64,000 nucleotides of DNA from CAZEJS01 sp964512645 (GTDB lineage Bacteria; Actinomycetota; Geothermincolia; Fen-727; Anoxymicrobiaceae). Both the position numbers and the translations under genes were made by a program. Below the pieces are notes generated by a model, which saw nothing but the letters and a program-made list of their open reading frames with translations, was not told where the DNA came from and did no database searches. Shown here one piece after another: positions 1-8,170 of this stretch; within the stretch, counting starts at the first letter, position 1; each line of letters starts with the position of its first letter. The DNA lies in the NCBI GenBank assembly GCA_964512645.1, contig CAZEJS010000006.1, positions 1 to 64,000 on the forward strand, written 5' to 3'.

Positions 1-509
1 CTCAGTCCGACCTCTTGATATCGGGAACTTACACCACCAGCGTGGACTCTAACTTTTGTACTTCGCTGCTCTTACTGCCTTTGAGATCCAGGAGCCGTTG
101 ATGGACGATAGCGGCTCCATGCTCCACTCTTGTGTCGGTATCTCGACTTCGAAGCGGGTAACCGTCTGCGAGCTGGCCGCGTTTTTCTCCAGCGCCTTCC
201 TCCCGGCCGTCGCTCTCATGGCCGGGCCTTGTCAGCGTCTTCTGGTTGTTCACGTTATCGTAACCGGCCAGGCGGGCGTAGACCGACGAGATCGTGTTGT
301 GCGTTCCTGCCGGTCCCAGTTTCGCACAGCCCTTCACCCGCCAGATCCGTTAGTTCGTGAGAGTCATCCAGCTTTCGGACAGCGAACAACCCGGCGTCCG
401 ACGTCACTCTCGCGGCTCTGAATTCCAGCCTCAGGCGACCATCGAAACTGAGTGTAATCGCGCCCTTCCGGTATTCCCCGCCGGGTTTTCTCTCGTTGGA
501 ACCTCGCAT
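1..509 (-). pseudogene. IS1380-family transposase remnant
   Basis: The minus strand encodes the N-terminal part of an IS1380-type transposase broken over at least two frames. Frame one holds 'LRLEFRAARVTSDAGLFAV' and 'GRNAQHDLVGL'. The reading then moves to a second frame with 'VYARLAGYDNVNN', and to a third with 'MRATAGRKALEKNAAS', 'QTVTRFEVEIPTQE' and 'INGSWISKAVRAA', which ends at a TAG at 49-51. This order matches the N-terminal third of IS1380 transposases (recalled, not searched). The shifts lie near 295 and 225. The remainder would lie off the left edge of the window. No terminal inverted repeat could be identified. The element is dead unless the shifts are sequencing errors. Confidence 0.75.
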
Positions 510-645
510 TGCCGGAATTGTCGATTCTGGTGCGTACTTCAGCCATGTAAGCCGTCTCTAATTCACGTTTGATATGATAAATGCGGGTGGGAAGAGCGAG
601 AGCTCAAATCCCGTGAAGATGCCCAACAGGCGTGAGGGGTGCGCC

Positions 646-1521
646 ATGGTGGAGATAGACGGTGAGAGGTGTACGTCCTGCGGCAGGTGCGCCGAGGTCT
701 GCCCGAGCGGCATAATCGCCTCCGAACGCGCGGGCGGCGGCAGGAGGCGGGTGTACGTCGCCCACGGGGACTGGTGCAACCTCTGCGGCCACTGCATGGC
801 GGTATGCGAGCCCCACGCTGTCGGCGTCAGGGGGTTGTCTTACGACGACGTGGTGGAACTGGACGACCCCGGGGTAACACCCGGGCAGGTGAGGAACCTC
901 CTGCTGGCGAGACGCTCCGTAAGGCGGTACTCCGAGGATCCCGTCGGCGACCGGGAGCTGGAGGACCTGGTAGAGGTGGCGACCCACGCCGGGACGGGGG
1001 GCAACCTGCAGACGGTCGGCTTCGTGGTGGTGAGGGACCGCGAACTGATACGTCAGCTCGAGCGCGCCACCCTCGAAATACTCTGGCGTGGCGCGCGCCT
1101 TTTCGGGGTACGGTGGCTGGCGCCGCTGCTGCGCCTGGCCCTCGGGCGCAGGAAGGCCGAGGGGTTCGAACGCTACTACACCATCTTCCGGGCCATGAAG
1201 GAGGAGGGAAGGGAAGAGGGGGCCATCCTGCGCAACGCGCCCGCGGTGATCCTCGCCTACGACCTCAAATCGAACGGGATGGGACAGATCAACTGCGCGA
1301 TCGCCATGCGCAACGTGGAGATCATGGCCTCCTCGATGGGCCTGGGGACCTGCTGGGGAGGCTTCCTGGTCTCGGCGGCAAAGCTCCGGCCCGCGAGGAT
1401 GAACGCGCTGGTGGGGCTCGGGCCCGGCGACAGGATCTACGGCGCGCTGATGCTCGGCCGCCCGAAGTACGCTTACCGGGCCAGGCTGCCCCGGCGGGCG
1501 CGCGGGGTGAAAGTGATCTGA
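646..1521 (+). CDS. ferredoxin-domain nitroreductase family protein
   Basis: A 291-residue protein with two fused modules. The N-terminus carries two 4Fe-4S motifs (CTSCGRCAEVCP, then CNLCGHCMAVCEPHA). From about residue 85 there is a nitroreductase fold beginning 'RRSVRRYSEDPV', typical of FMN-binding nitroreductases. The fusion is a known family that likely passes electrons from the clusters to FMN for reduction of an unknown substrate in the cytoplasm. I chose the ATG at 646 because GAGGGG lies about 7 bases upstream and the ferredoxin fold starts right after it. An in-frame ATG at 574 would add 24 residues with no domain content. The gene stands alone and converges on the SCP2-like gene at 1589. 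The substrate cannot be told from sequence. Confidence 0.85.
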   Translation: MVEIDGERCTSCGRCAEVCPSGIIASERAGGGRRRVYVAHGDWCNLCGHCMAVCEPHAVGVRGLSYDDVVELDDPGVTPGQVRNLLLARRSVRRYSEDPVGDRELEDLVEVATHAGTGGNLQTVGFVVVRDRELIRQLERATLEILWRGARLFGVRWLAPLLRLALGRRKAEGFERYYTIFRAMKEEGREEGAILRNAPAVILAYDLKSNGMGQINCAIAMRNVEIMASSMGLGTCWGGFLVSAAKLRPARMNALVGLGPGDRIYGALMLGRPKYAYRARLPRRARGVKVI

Positions 1522-1523
1522 AG

Positions 1524-1580
1524 CCCCCGGCGGGCGCGCCGCCTCTCCGGGCGGCCCGGTCCTCCGGAGGGCCGGGGAGG
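1524..1580. terminator. GC-rich hairpin between convergent genes
   Basis: The 67-base gap between the nitroreductase gene and the convergent SCP2-like gene holds GCCTCTCCGG paired with CCGGGGAGGC (one G-U pair), enclosing a second small GC-rich fold. No U-tract follows on either strand, so it is a possible bidirectional terminator or attenuating hairpin only. Confidence 0.35.
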
Positions 1581-1588
1581 CACGGCCC

Positions 1589-2161
1589 CTAGCCCAGCTC
1601 GCGGAGCGCCTGGAGGACCTTCTTCTCCGCCGAGGACTGGTGGGCCACCAGGTCTTCGAACAGCGCGTCGTCCTTGAGGTGCTCGATGACGGTCAGGCCC
1701 CAGCGGGCGAGCTTCACCTTGTGGGTGGCCCTCAGCTTCCCGGTGACGACCATCCAGAGGAGGTCCCTGCGGCGCAGCAGGGCGTCCACGTAGTCCTTGC
1801 GCGAGGCCACCGACAGGACGGGGATGGACCTTCCCTCGATGCCCATCTCGACCGTGAACCCGCGGTCGACGAGACACACGGTGGTCCTGTACTCGTCGCC
1901 TATCGCCATCCCCAGGCTGATGCCGTCCAGGCGCTCCAGCACCTCGCGCCAGCGAGGGTCCTCGGCCATGAAACCGGCTCCCTCGGCGATGACCGTGCGC
2001 TGCATCTCCAGCAGCTTCTCGGCGGACGCGTTGAGCGTGAACTCCTCGATCCTCGCCGCGAGGACCGGGTCGGTTATCCTGGGGTACATGTTCACGATCT
2101 CGAAGTAACGGTGGATGATGCCGTGATGCGCCCCCCGCACCCCGGGGTGCTTCCCGGACAT
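1589..2161 (-). CDS. SCP2-like protein of unknown function (paralog of the 42.7 kb gene)
   Basis: A soluble protein of 190 residues with no signal peptide. Its second half resembles the sterol-carrier (SCP2) fold: a conserved block 'SVASRKDYVDALL', then a 'VVTGKLRATHKVKLARWGL' segment like the 'xxxGKLKVxGD' end of SCP2 domains. It is a clear paralog of the protein at 42686, sharing the ASRKDYVDA block and the helical N-terminus. SCP2 proteins bind lipids or acyl-CoA; a ligand here is not known. The start overlaps the stop of the upstream ABC ATPase (GTG ATG over TGA), so translation is probably coupled and GTG at 2164 is an alternative start. It is likely the last gene of the 4932-to-1589 operon. 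Confidence 0.6.
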   Translation of the reverse strand: MSGKHPGVRGAHHGIIHRYFEIVNMYPRITDPVLAARIEEFTLNASAEKLLEMQRTVIAEGAGFMAEDPRWREVLERLDGISLGMAIGDEYRTTVCLVDRGFTVEMGIEGRSIPVLSVASRKDYVDALLRRRDLLWMVVTGKLRATHKVKLARWGLTVIEHLKDDALFEDLVAHQSSAEKKVLQALRELG

Positions 2162-3033
2162 CACCCGACTTCCCTTCCGGGAGAGCCCGCCACCACTTCC
2201 ATGAAAGACTCTTCTATGTTCGCGGGCACAAAACTCACCGAGGCTTCCAGAGAATGGGTTTCGAGGAGCTCACGCACTCGTTCAGGCGAGCCGGGAACCC
2301 TCAGGAGGCCCCCCCGCGCCTGTACGATGAACCCCTCCTCGTCGAGGAGCGCGAACGCGCGTGGCCATTCGGCGCAGGAGACCTGCACCACCTGCCGGCC
2401 CGCGGTGATGTCGGCGGACGTCCCACGGGCGGCGACCCGCCCGGCGGACATCACCACGAGGCGGTCGCACTGCTCGGCCTCCTCCATGTTGTGAGTCGTC
2501 ACCAGCACCCCCGTCCCGCGCCCGGAGCTTTCGCGGATGTCCTGCCAGAGCCGGGCGCTCCCCAGGGGCCCGACCCCGGAGGTCGGCTCGTCGAGTACCA
2601 GGAGCTCGGGTTCGTGGGAGAATGCGACCGCGAAGGCCACGCGCCTCTGCAGCCCGAGCGGGAGGTCTCTCACCAGCGTGCCGCTCGAGCCCGCGATGCT
2701 CTCGGGCATGGGAGGACGCCCCGAGGCGAAAGCCGCGGAGGTGAACTCCCAGTTCTCCCCGACGGTCATGTCGGAATAGAGCCCGAGGCCCTGGGGTACG
2801 TAGCCGACCCTCCGGCGGGTCTTCATCGACGGCGTCTCCCCGAAGAGGAGCGCCCGGCCGCGGGAGGGGCGCAGGAGCCCCAGGAGCGCCCTGATGAGCG
2901 TCGTCTTACCGGCGCCGTTGGCGCCGAGCAGGCCGACCACCTCGCCGGCGCTGACGGCGAGGTCCACCGAGTCTACCGCCGTGAAAGAACCGAACCTGAC
3001 GGTGACCTCCCTGGTCTCGGCGAGCGCGTTCAT
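2161..3033 (-). CDS. ABC transporter ATP-binding protein (ABC-2 exporter, second ATPase)
   Basis: A 290-residue ABC ATPase. It shows Walker A GANGAGKTT (residues about 36-44), a Q-loop in 'VGYVPQGLGLY', Walker B 'ELLVLDEPTSG' and the H-loop in 'VTTHNMEEAEQCD'. The usual LSGGQ signature is degenerate, reading 'LPLGLQRR', which may weaken ATP hydrolysis at that site. About 70 C-terminal residues form the extra domain common in drug and polysaccharide exporters. It lies 4 bases downstream of another ABC ATPase and overlaps the next gene, so the two ATPases and the permease at 3853 probably form one exporter with a heterodimeric ATPase, as in the YbhF/YbhS/YbhR type. The substrate is unknown. Confidence 0.85.
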   Translation of the reverse strand: MNALAETREVTVRFGSFTAVDSVDLAVSAGEVVGLLGANGAGKTTLIRALLGLLRPSRGRALLFGETPSMKTRRRVGYVPQGLGLYSDMTVGENWEFTSAAFASGRPPMPESIAGSSGTLVRDLPLGLQRRVAFAVAFSHEPELLVLDEPTSGVGPLGSARLWQDIRESSGRGTGVLVTTHNMEEAEQCDRLVVMSAGRVAARGTSADITAGRQVVQVSCAEWPRAFALLDEEGFIVQARGGLLRVPGSPERVRELLETHSLEASVSFVPANIEESFMEVVAGSPGREVG

Positions 3034-3037
3034 CCGG

Positions 3038-3856
3038 TCAGACCCTCCGCTCGTGGTTCAGCTCGGCGACCATCACCGCGTCCTCGAAAGTCGGCGACAG
3101 GGGTTCGGCCCCGTCCGGGAGGTGGCCCGACGGTGCCCATACACGCCAGTCCGCGCCCCAGCGCCACGAGAAGCCCTCCGGCCGGTCCTTCACTCTCTCC
3201 AGCCCGATCTTTCCGGGGATGCCGGCGATTATCTCTCCGGGTGACCCGACCGCTATAGGCTTCCCCCTCTCCAGGAGCACGACCTCAGAAGCGCGGCCCG
3301 CCTCGTCCACGTAGGTGGTGGCGGCGATGACCGCGGTACCGTCCGCCGCCGCCGCGGAGATAAGGCGCCAGAGCTCGGCCCTGCTGACGGGGTCGACCCC
3401 TGTGGTCGGCTCGTCCAGCGCCAGCAGCGCCGGTCGATGCAGAAGGGCAAGGCCGAGGGCGAGCTTGCGTTGCATGCCGCCCGACAGCCGCCCCGCCAGG
3501 CGGCTTCGCGCCCGGTCGAGCCCGGTCCGCTCGAGGAGTTCGCTCGAACGGCCGGCCAGATCCTTTCCCCGGACGCCGTAGGTGCGGCCCACGAAGGAGA
3601 GGTTCTCGTCCACCGTGAGGTCCTTGTAAAGACCCGCGGTCGAAGGGACGAAGCCGATCTGGTTCTTGGGCGGGCGCAGGACCTTTCCGCCGTTGAGGCG
3701 CACCAGGCCCACCAGGGCGCGCAGCATCGTGGATTTGCCGGCGCCGTCGCCACCGACGACCACGCTGACGGACGAAGGCTCGAGGCCCAGGGTCACCCCG
3801 TCCAGGACGGTCCGCGTCCCGAAGGCTACCGAGGCGTTCTCGAACCCCCAGATCAT
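3038..3856 (-). CDS. ABC transporter ATP-binding protein (ABC-2 exporter, first ATPase)
   Basis: A 272-residue ABC ATPase with Walker A GGDGAGKST, a Q-loop replaced by 'IGFVPSTAGLY' (Ser for Gln), a canonical LSGGM signature, Walker B 'ALLALDEPTTG' and a switch segment 'AATTYVDEAGRA' in which the H-loop His is replaced by Tyr. Its odd residues complement those of its neighbour at 2161, where the signature is the degenerate part. This is what an asymmetric heterodimer with one good composite ATP site would show. That reading is inference. It overlaps the permease stop by 4 bases, indicating coupled translation. Confidence 0.85.
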   Translation of the reverse strand: MIWGFENASVAFGTRTVLDGVTLGLEPSSVSVVVGGDGAGKSTMLRALVGLVRLNGGKVLRPPKNQIGFVPSTAGLYKDLTVDENLSFVGRTYGVRGKDLAGRSSELLERTGLDRARSRLAGRLSGGMQRKLALGLALLHRPALLALDEPTTGVDPVSRAELWRLISAAAADGTAVIAATTYVDEAGRASEVVLLERGKPIAVGSPGEIIAGIPGKIGLERVKDRPEGFSWRWGADWRVWAPSGHLPDGAEPLSPTFEDAVMVAELNHERRV

Positions 3857-4932
3857 GCTTCCTCCGGCCCCGAATCGTCCAACCGCCCAGGTCCGGCCCT
3901 AACGTTGGGCGCCAGGTCGCGGCGGAACCGGGCCACCGCCAGGCCGAGCGCCACCAGCGCCATTCCCGCCAGCACCACCAGCGGCAACCAGAGTGAGGAG
4001 AGCGGTGCTCCCTTCAGCATCACCCCGCGGCCGATCTTGATGAAATAGGAGAGCGGGAGCGCCCAGGCTATCCACGCCACCCCTTTCGCCATCGACGAGA
4101 CGGGGAAGATCAGGCCCGAGAGCAGTATCTGGGGCATGACGAACATTATCGCCAGCTGGATGGACTGGCCCTGGTTCTGCGAGACGCTGGAGATGAGGAT
4201 TCCCATGCCCAGGGTGACCAGCAGGAAGAGCATCGCCCCGAGGCTGAATGTGGCGATGCTCCCCACGAACGGCACCCCGAACAGGAAGCACCCCACGAGC
4301 ACGATCACCACCATGTCCAGCGATGCGAGCAGCAGGTAGGGCACGATCTTGCCTATGATGACGTCCAAGGGTCGGAACGGCATTACGGCGAGTTGTTCGA
4401 TGGTGCCGGCCTGACGCTCGCGGACGATGCCCAGGCTGGTGATCAGCGTCCCGACGAAGAGAAGTATCAGGCCTGTAAGGCCCGGTATCATGATCCACGA
4501 TGTCTTGAGCTCGGGGTTGTAGAGGATGCGGACCTCGAACGCCTGCTGCCCGCCCGCCCGGATGGTCTTCGACATCCGGTCGAAAGCGCGCAGCGCCGCC
4601 TGCGCGCCGAACTGCTCCGTGCCGTCCATCAACAAGACCGCCGGGGTTCGCCCGGTTACGATCCCGACAACGGCCCGGCCGTCCCGCAGGTAGTTTCTGA
4701 CGCGGGATGCTTCGCCGGCGGGGTCGATCTCAACGACGTCGAACGGTGCCCCGAGGCGCGAGGCCACCTCCCGGGCCCGCGGGCCGACGACGACGGTGGG
4801 GACGTCCGAGACGTCGAAGTTGGCGGCATAGCCGAACACCACCAGCAGGATCACCGGCAGCGCTATGAGCATCGCCAGCGTACGCGGGTCTCGCTTGAGC
4901 TCTCGGAACTCCTTGAGGATTATCGCCCACAC
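3853..4932 (-). CDS. ABC-2 type transporter permease
   Basis: A permease of 359 residues of the ABC-2 (YhhJ/YbhR) kind. It has one N-terminal helix ('LAMLIALPVILLVVFGYAA'), an extracytoplasmic domain of about 130 residues, then five or six membrane segments, with the diagnostic 'GTIEQLAVMPFRPLDVIIGK' coupling region. I chose GTG at 4932 because AGGAG lies 8 bases upstream and the helix begins soon after; TTG/ATG further up (4992) adds a poorly supported tail. It is the first gene of the exporter operon followed by both ATPases, with 4-base overlaps. It pumps an unknown lipid, drug or polymer. Confidence 0.85.
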   Translation of the reverse strand: MWAIILKEFRELKRDPRTLAMLIALPVILLVVFGYAANFDVSDVPTVVVGPRAREVASRLGAPFDVVEIDPAGEASRVRNYLRDGRAVVGIVTGRTPAVLLMDGTEQFGAQAALRAFDRMSKTIRAGGQQAFEVRILYNPELKTSWIMIPGLTGLILLFVGTLITSLGIVRERQAGTIEQLAVMPFRPLDVIIGKIVPYLLLASLDMVVIVLVGCFLFGVPFVGSIATFSLGAMLFLLVTLGMGILISSVSQNQGQSIQLAIMFVMPQILLSGLIFPVSSMAKGVAWIAWALPLSYFIKIGRGVMLKGAPLSSLWLPLVVLAGMALVALGLAVARFRRDLAPNVRAGPGRLDDSGPEEA

Positions 4933-5094
4933 GTCAGGACTCCTGTTGTGGTTTCCACTCGAACTGTAACGGCCGCCGGCCCGCCGGGTCAATCGAGGTG
5001 GAACCCTCCGCGCCCGCGCCGAGCCGCGCGCACGGATTCAGGAGGGCGACCTCGAAGCCCGGAAAGCGTACAATCCAGGGGAGGATCATTGTCG

Positions 5095-7572
5095 ATGCGA
5101 CCGGCGGCCCCGGTCCGGCGGGGCGGGCGAGAGGAGCGGAGGATTATCTCTAAGCGTACCGGCAAGGCGTGGAGCGACGAGGCCGGGTACCTGGAGCTGG
5201 ACCGTGACGAGACCGCAGAAGCGCTCCGCGGCCGCTTCGGGTGGAAACACGGCCCGTTTTCCTCCCTGTTGATAAGGCTGCTTTCCCTGGTGCTGGAACC
5301 ACTGGAGACGGGCACTTACCGCGGGCGGCCGATGAAAGGCGACCCGCATAAATCCTACCCGGTGCGGAACACGCCGCTGACCGTCTTCGTCATGCCCGAC
5401 GTGCGCCGCCTGAGGCTGTTCCTGGCGGCGCGCCTGAGGGACACCGGCCCTTTGAACATCATCCGCGACCCGTTCGCCGAGGTGAAGCCGGGTGCCGCCG
5501 GAGGGCAGGGCAGGAAGTTCGGCAGCCTGAGGCTGGAGACGCTGGTCAACATCCAGCGCGCCAGCGCCGAGCGCATCACCATAGTCCCGGTCACCCGCTC
5601 CTTTCACCAGCACCTCCCCGAGGCGCCGCCGACGATGCTGTTCACGCGTATTTACGTGATGTTCGCGCCGATGCACGCAATCAGGCGCCTGGGCAGCCTC
5701 CTGCGAACCGTGCGCACCGCGAGGCTCAGGAACACCAGGCCCATCGACCTCGCGGAATGGCTGGAGGGCCACCCGCAGACGAGGCCGTTCTCCCAGTCCA
5801 CGGCCCTGCACGACGAGATACTGGGGCGCATCGAGTCGGAGCACCGCGCTTCTTCCGGTCCCCCCATCCCCCAGCCATGGGAGGCGAGGAAGGCGGTGCT
5901 CACCGACCCGATCCTCCAGGAGTTCATCGTAGACTACTCCGCGGAGACCGGGGTGAAGCTCCGCAAGATCAACCGCGAGGTGCGCTCCGACATCCGGGAG
6001 ATAGCGTCAAAGATAAGGGTGGGCGCGTTCCGCATAGCCGGGCAGATACTGAACGTGGGGTTCGACCGGCTGCTGAGCGAGATCGACATAGACACAGAGG
6101 GGCTGCGGCTCATCGCGGAGTGCGACACCCGTTCGCGGGTGATGATCGTCTGCGGGCACAAGAGCTACATGGACCCGTTGATACTGACCTACGGGATCGT
6201 GCGCTCGGGCTTCACCCCCCCGCAGCAGGCGGCGGGCATCAACCTCAACATCTGGCCGCTGGGGTGGGTCCTCCGGAGATGCGGCGGGTTCTTCATGCGC
6301 CGGCGGTTCTTCGACCAGCCGGTGTACAGGGAGGCGTTCAACGCGTACGTCAGGGAGCTCCTCTCCTCCAACTACATCACCGCCTTCTATATCGAAGGCA
6401 CCCGCAGCCGGGACGGAAAAATGCGCAAGCCCAAGACCGGGCTGGTGAAGGTGCTCGACGACGCGGTTCAGTACGGGGCCTGCGACGCCATCACCGTCTT
6501 TCCCCTCTACCTGGGCTACGACAGGGTGCCCGAGGAGGGTGCCCACGTCAAGGAGATGATGGGCGGCCACAAGATCGAGGAATCGTGGGGAGTGTTCAAG
6601 CGACTCTACCGCAACGTGACCACCACGCTGGGGCGGGCCTACATGAGGTTCGGTCCGCCGCTTGACTTCAGGACGGCGGTGAGCGAGCACGGTGTGGACG
6701 CCGCGGCCGACCTCATCTGCGGAAAGATAGACGAGGCGACCGTGGTCACCGCGAGGTCGCTCGCCTCCGCCGCACTGCTCTCGTCGGGGCGGGGGACCGT
6801 GCCGGAGGGGGAGTTCCGCGAGGCCTCGGACATGCTGCTGGAAATATGCAGGGAGCTGTGGCTCCCGCTGGCCCCGGATGCCGACCGGGAGGGCGTCGCG
6901 GGCGCGGTGAACCGGCTTGTCTCCGAGGAACGGGTGGCGGTGGAGAGAGACGGTGACGGGCTCGACCTCTTCCGCGTCGAGGGGGACATGAGGAGGTTCC
7001 TCGAGTTCAACAAGAACATCCTCCTCGCCCACCTGCTCGGCCCGGCGCTGGCCGCCCTGGCCGGGTCTGCCGGTGAGGAATTCGCCGGCTCGCTGGCGTT
7101 CCTCATGGACCTCTTCGCCGAGGAGTTCACCTTCGGTCCGGGGTTCGAAGAAAGGCTGAACCCCCCCGGCGACCCCGCCGGCGCGGAGCTGCTCTGCACT
7201 CTCCTGGACTCTTTCCTGGAGGGGTACCTGGTCACCTGCGACGCGGTCGGCTCCGTCGTCGGCGGCTGGGAGATCGAGCGCGACGAGATGGTCAGGCGCT
7301 GTTTCGCGCACGGATTGGCGATGACCAGGAGCGAGGAAGGCGGCGGTCCACTGGAAGCGGCCCCCGCCGCGCCCGCGGTAAGGCGCCGGGAATCGCTGTC
7401 CCGGATCATCTTCGAGAACGCCCTGAAGCGGTTCTCGGCGATGGGGCTCCTGGTGAGCGCGACGGAAGCCGGACAGGGCGGCAGGAGGTGGACCGTCCTG
7501 GCAAGAGGGGACCGGTTCGACGAGCTCGGGGACGTCGAAGAGCGCATTGCGTCTTTTCTGCGGAGGGACTGA
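5095..7572 (+). CDS. PlsB-like glycerol-3-phosphate (or related) acyltransferase
   Basis: An 825-residue protein close in length to E. coli PlsB (807). Acyltransferase motif I is 'CGHKSYMDPL' (HX4D: His for catalysis, Asp in the charge relay), motif III is 'FYIEGTRSRDGKMRKPKTG' and motif IV 'VFPLYLGYDR'. These are the features of the GPAT/DHAPAT family that transfers an acyl chain to the sn-1 position of glycerol-3-phosphate at the membrane. The N-terminal 350 and C-terminal 280 residues are helical and variable, as in PlsB. Start ATG 5095 has AGGGGAGG 10 bases upstream; TTG 5089 is the alternative. It is divergent from the ABC exporter. Many Gram-positives use PlsX/PlsY instead, so a PlsB-type enzyme here is notable. 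Confidence 0.8.
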   Translation: MRPAAPVRRGGREERRIISKRTGKAWSDEAGYLELDRDETAEALRGRFGWKHGPFSSLLIRLLSLVLEPLETGTYRGRPMKGDPHKSYPVRNTPLTVFVMPDVRRLRLFLAARLRDTGPLNIIRDPFAEVKPGAAGGQGRKFGSLRLETLVNIQRASAERITIVPVTRSFHQHLPEAPPTMLFTRIYVMFAPMHAIRRLGSLLRTVRTARLRNTRPIDLAEWLEGHPQTRPFSQSTALHDEILGRIESEHRASSGPPIPQPWEARKAVLTDPILQEFIVDYSAETGVKLRKINREVRSDIREIASKIRVGAFRIAGQILNVGFDRLLSEIDIDTEGLRLIAECDTRSRVMIVCGHKSYMDPLILTYGIVRSGFTPPQQAAGINLNIWPLGWVLRRCGGFFMRRRFFDQPVYREAFNAYVRELLSSNYITAFYIEGTRSRDGKMRKPKTGLVKVLDDAVQYGACDAITVFPLYLGYDRVPEEGAHVKEMMGGHKIEESWGVFKRLYRNVTTTLGRAYMRFGPPLDFRTAVSEHGVDAAADLICGKIDEATVVTARSLASAALLSSGRGTVPEGEFREASDMLLEICRELWLPLAPDADREGVAGAVNRLVSEERVAVERDGDGLDLFRVEGDMRRFLEFNKNILLAHLLGPALAALAGSAGEEFAGSLAFLMDLFAEEFTFGPGFEERLNPPGDPAGAELLCTLLDSFLEGYLVTCDAVGSVVGGWEIERDEMVRRCFAHGLAMTRSEEGGGPLEAAPAAPAVRRRESLSRIIFENALKRFSAMGLLVSATEAGQGGRRWTVLARGDRFDELGDVEERIASFLRRD

Positions 7573-7786
7573 CGGAGATATAGACAGCGATTCCGCCGCC
7601 GGACGCGCGCATCCTCCCGGGCGGTGAAGGCGAAGAGGGACCCGGGGAGAATACTCATCTATAATGGGCAAGGAGTCCATCGGGTGTCGTCGCGCACGGG
7701 CGCGTGGCGGTATGTGATCGCGGGGCTGAAGCCATCCTGACGCGGCGGACAGCTCCGTTCACAGTGAAAAAGGAGGCGTCTTGAAC

Positions 7787-8137
7787 ATGAACCGGTCAAG
7801 AATTGCGGCAAAAGTGCTGATTCCCGCGGCGGCCATGTTGCTGGTCTCGCTGGCGCTGGCGGCCGGGTGCGGGAGCGGGGGCGGTTCGAGCGGCGTTACC
7901 GGGGTATACAAGTTGAAGGCAACCTCGGACTTCGTAGCGACCATTACCCTCAAGGGCGGCGGCCAGGGCACCTACAGCATCACCGAGGGCGCCGGTATAC
8001 CTATTACCTACAAGGTCGAAGGGGACAAGGTCAGCCTGTTCGGGATGGGTGGAAAGACGCCGCTTCCGAACGCCGTTTTCAGGATTACCGACAAGGGTCT
8101 CGAGGACCCCACGGGCAACGTCTACGTGAAGCAGTAG
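7787..8137 (+). CDS. small secreted lipoprotein
   Basis: A lipoprotein of 116 residues. A signal peptide ends in a lipobox 'LAAGC', so Cys is lipidated and the chain is anchored outside the membrane. The mature part starts with a Gly/Ser linker and folds as short beta strands ('GVYKLKATSDFVATITLKGG', 'GTYSITEGAGIPITYKVEGD'), like a small META/beta-sandwich domain. No family was recognised. AGGAGG at 7771-7776 serves ATG 7787 (spacing 10) or TTG 7781 (spacing 4). Alone between PlsB-like and a convergent phosphoesterase gene. Confidence 0.7.
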   Translation: MNRSRIAAKVLIPAAAMLLVSLALAAGCGSGGGSSGVTGVYKLKATSDFVATITLKGGGQGTYSITEGAGIPITYKVEGDKVSLFGMGGKTPLPNAVFRITDKGLEDPTGNVYVKQ

Positions 8138-8170
8138 GTCGCCGAAGGCGCCATGGACGTCCGGGGCGGC

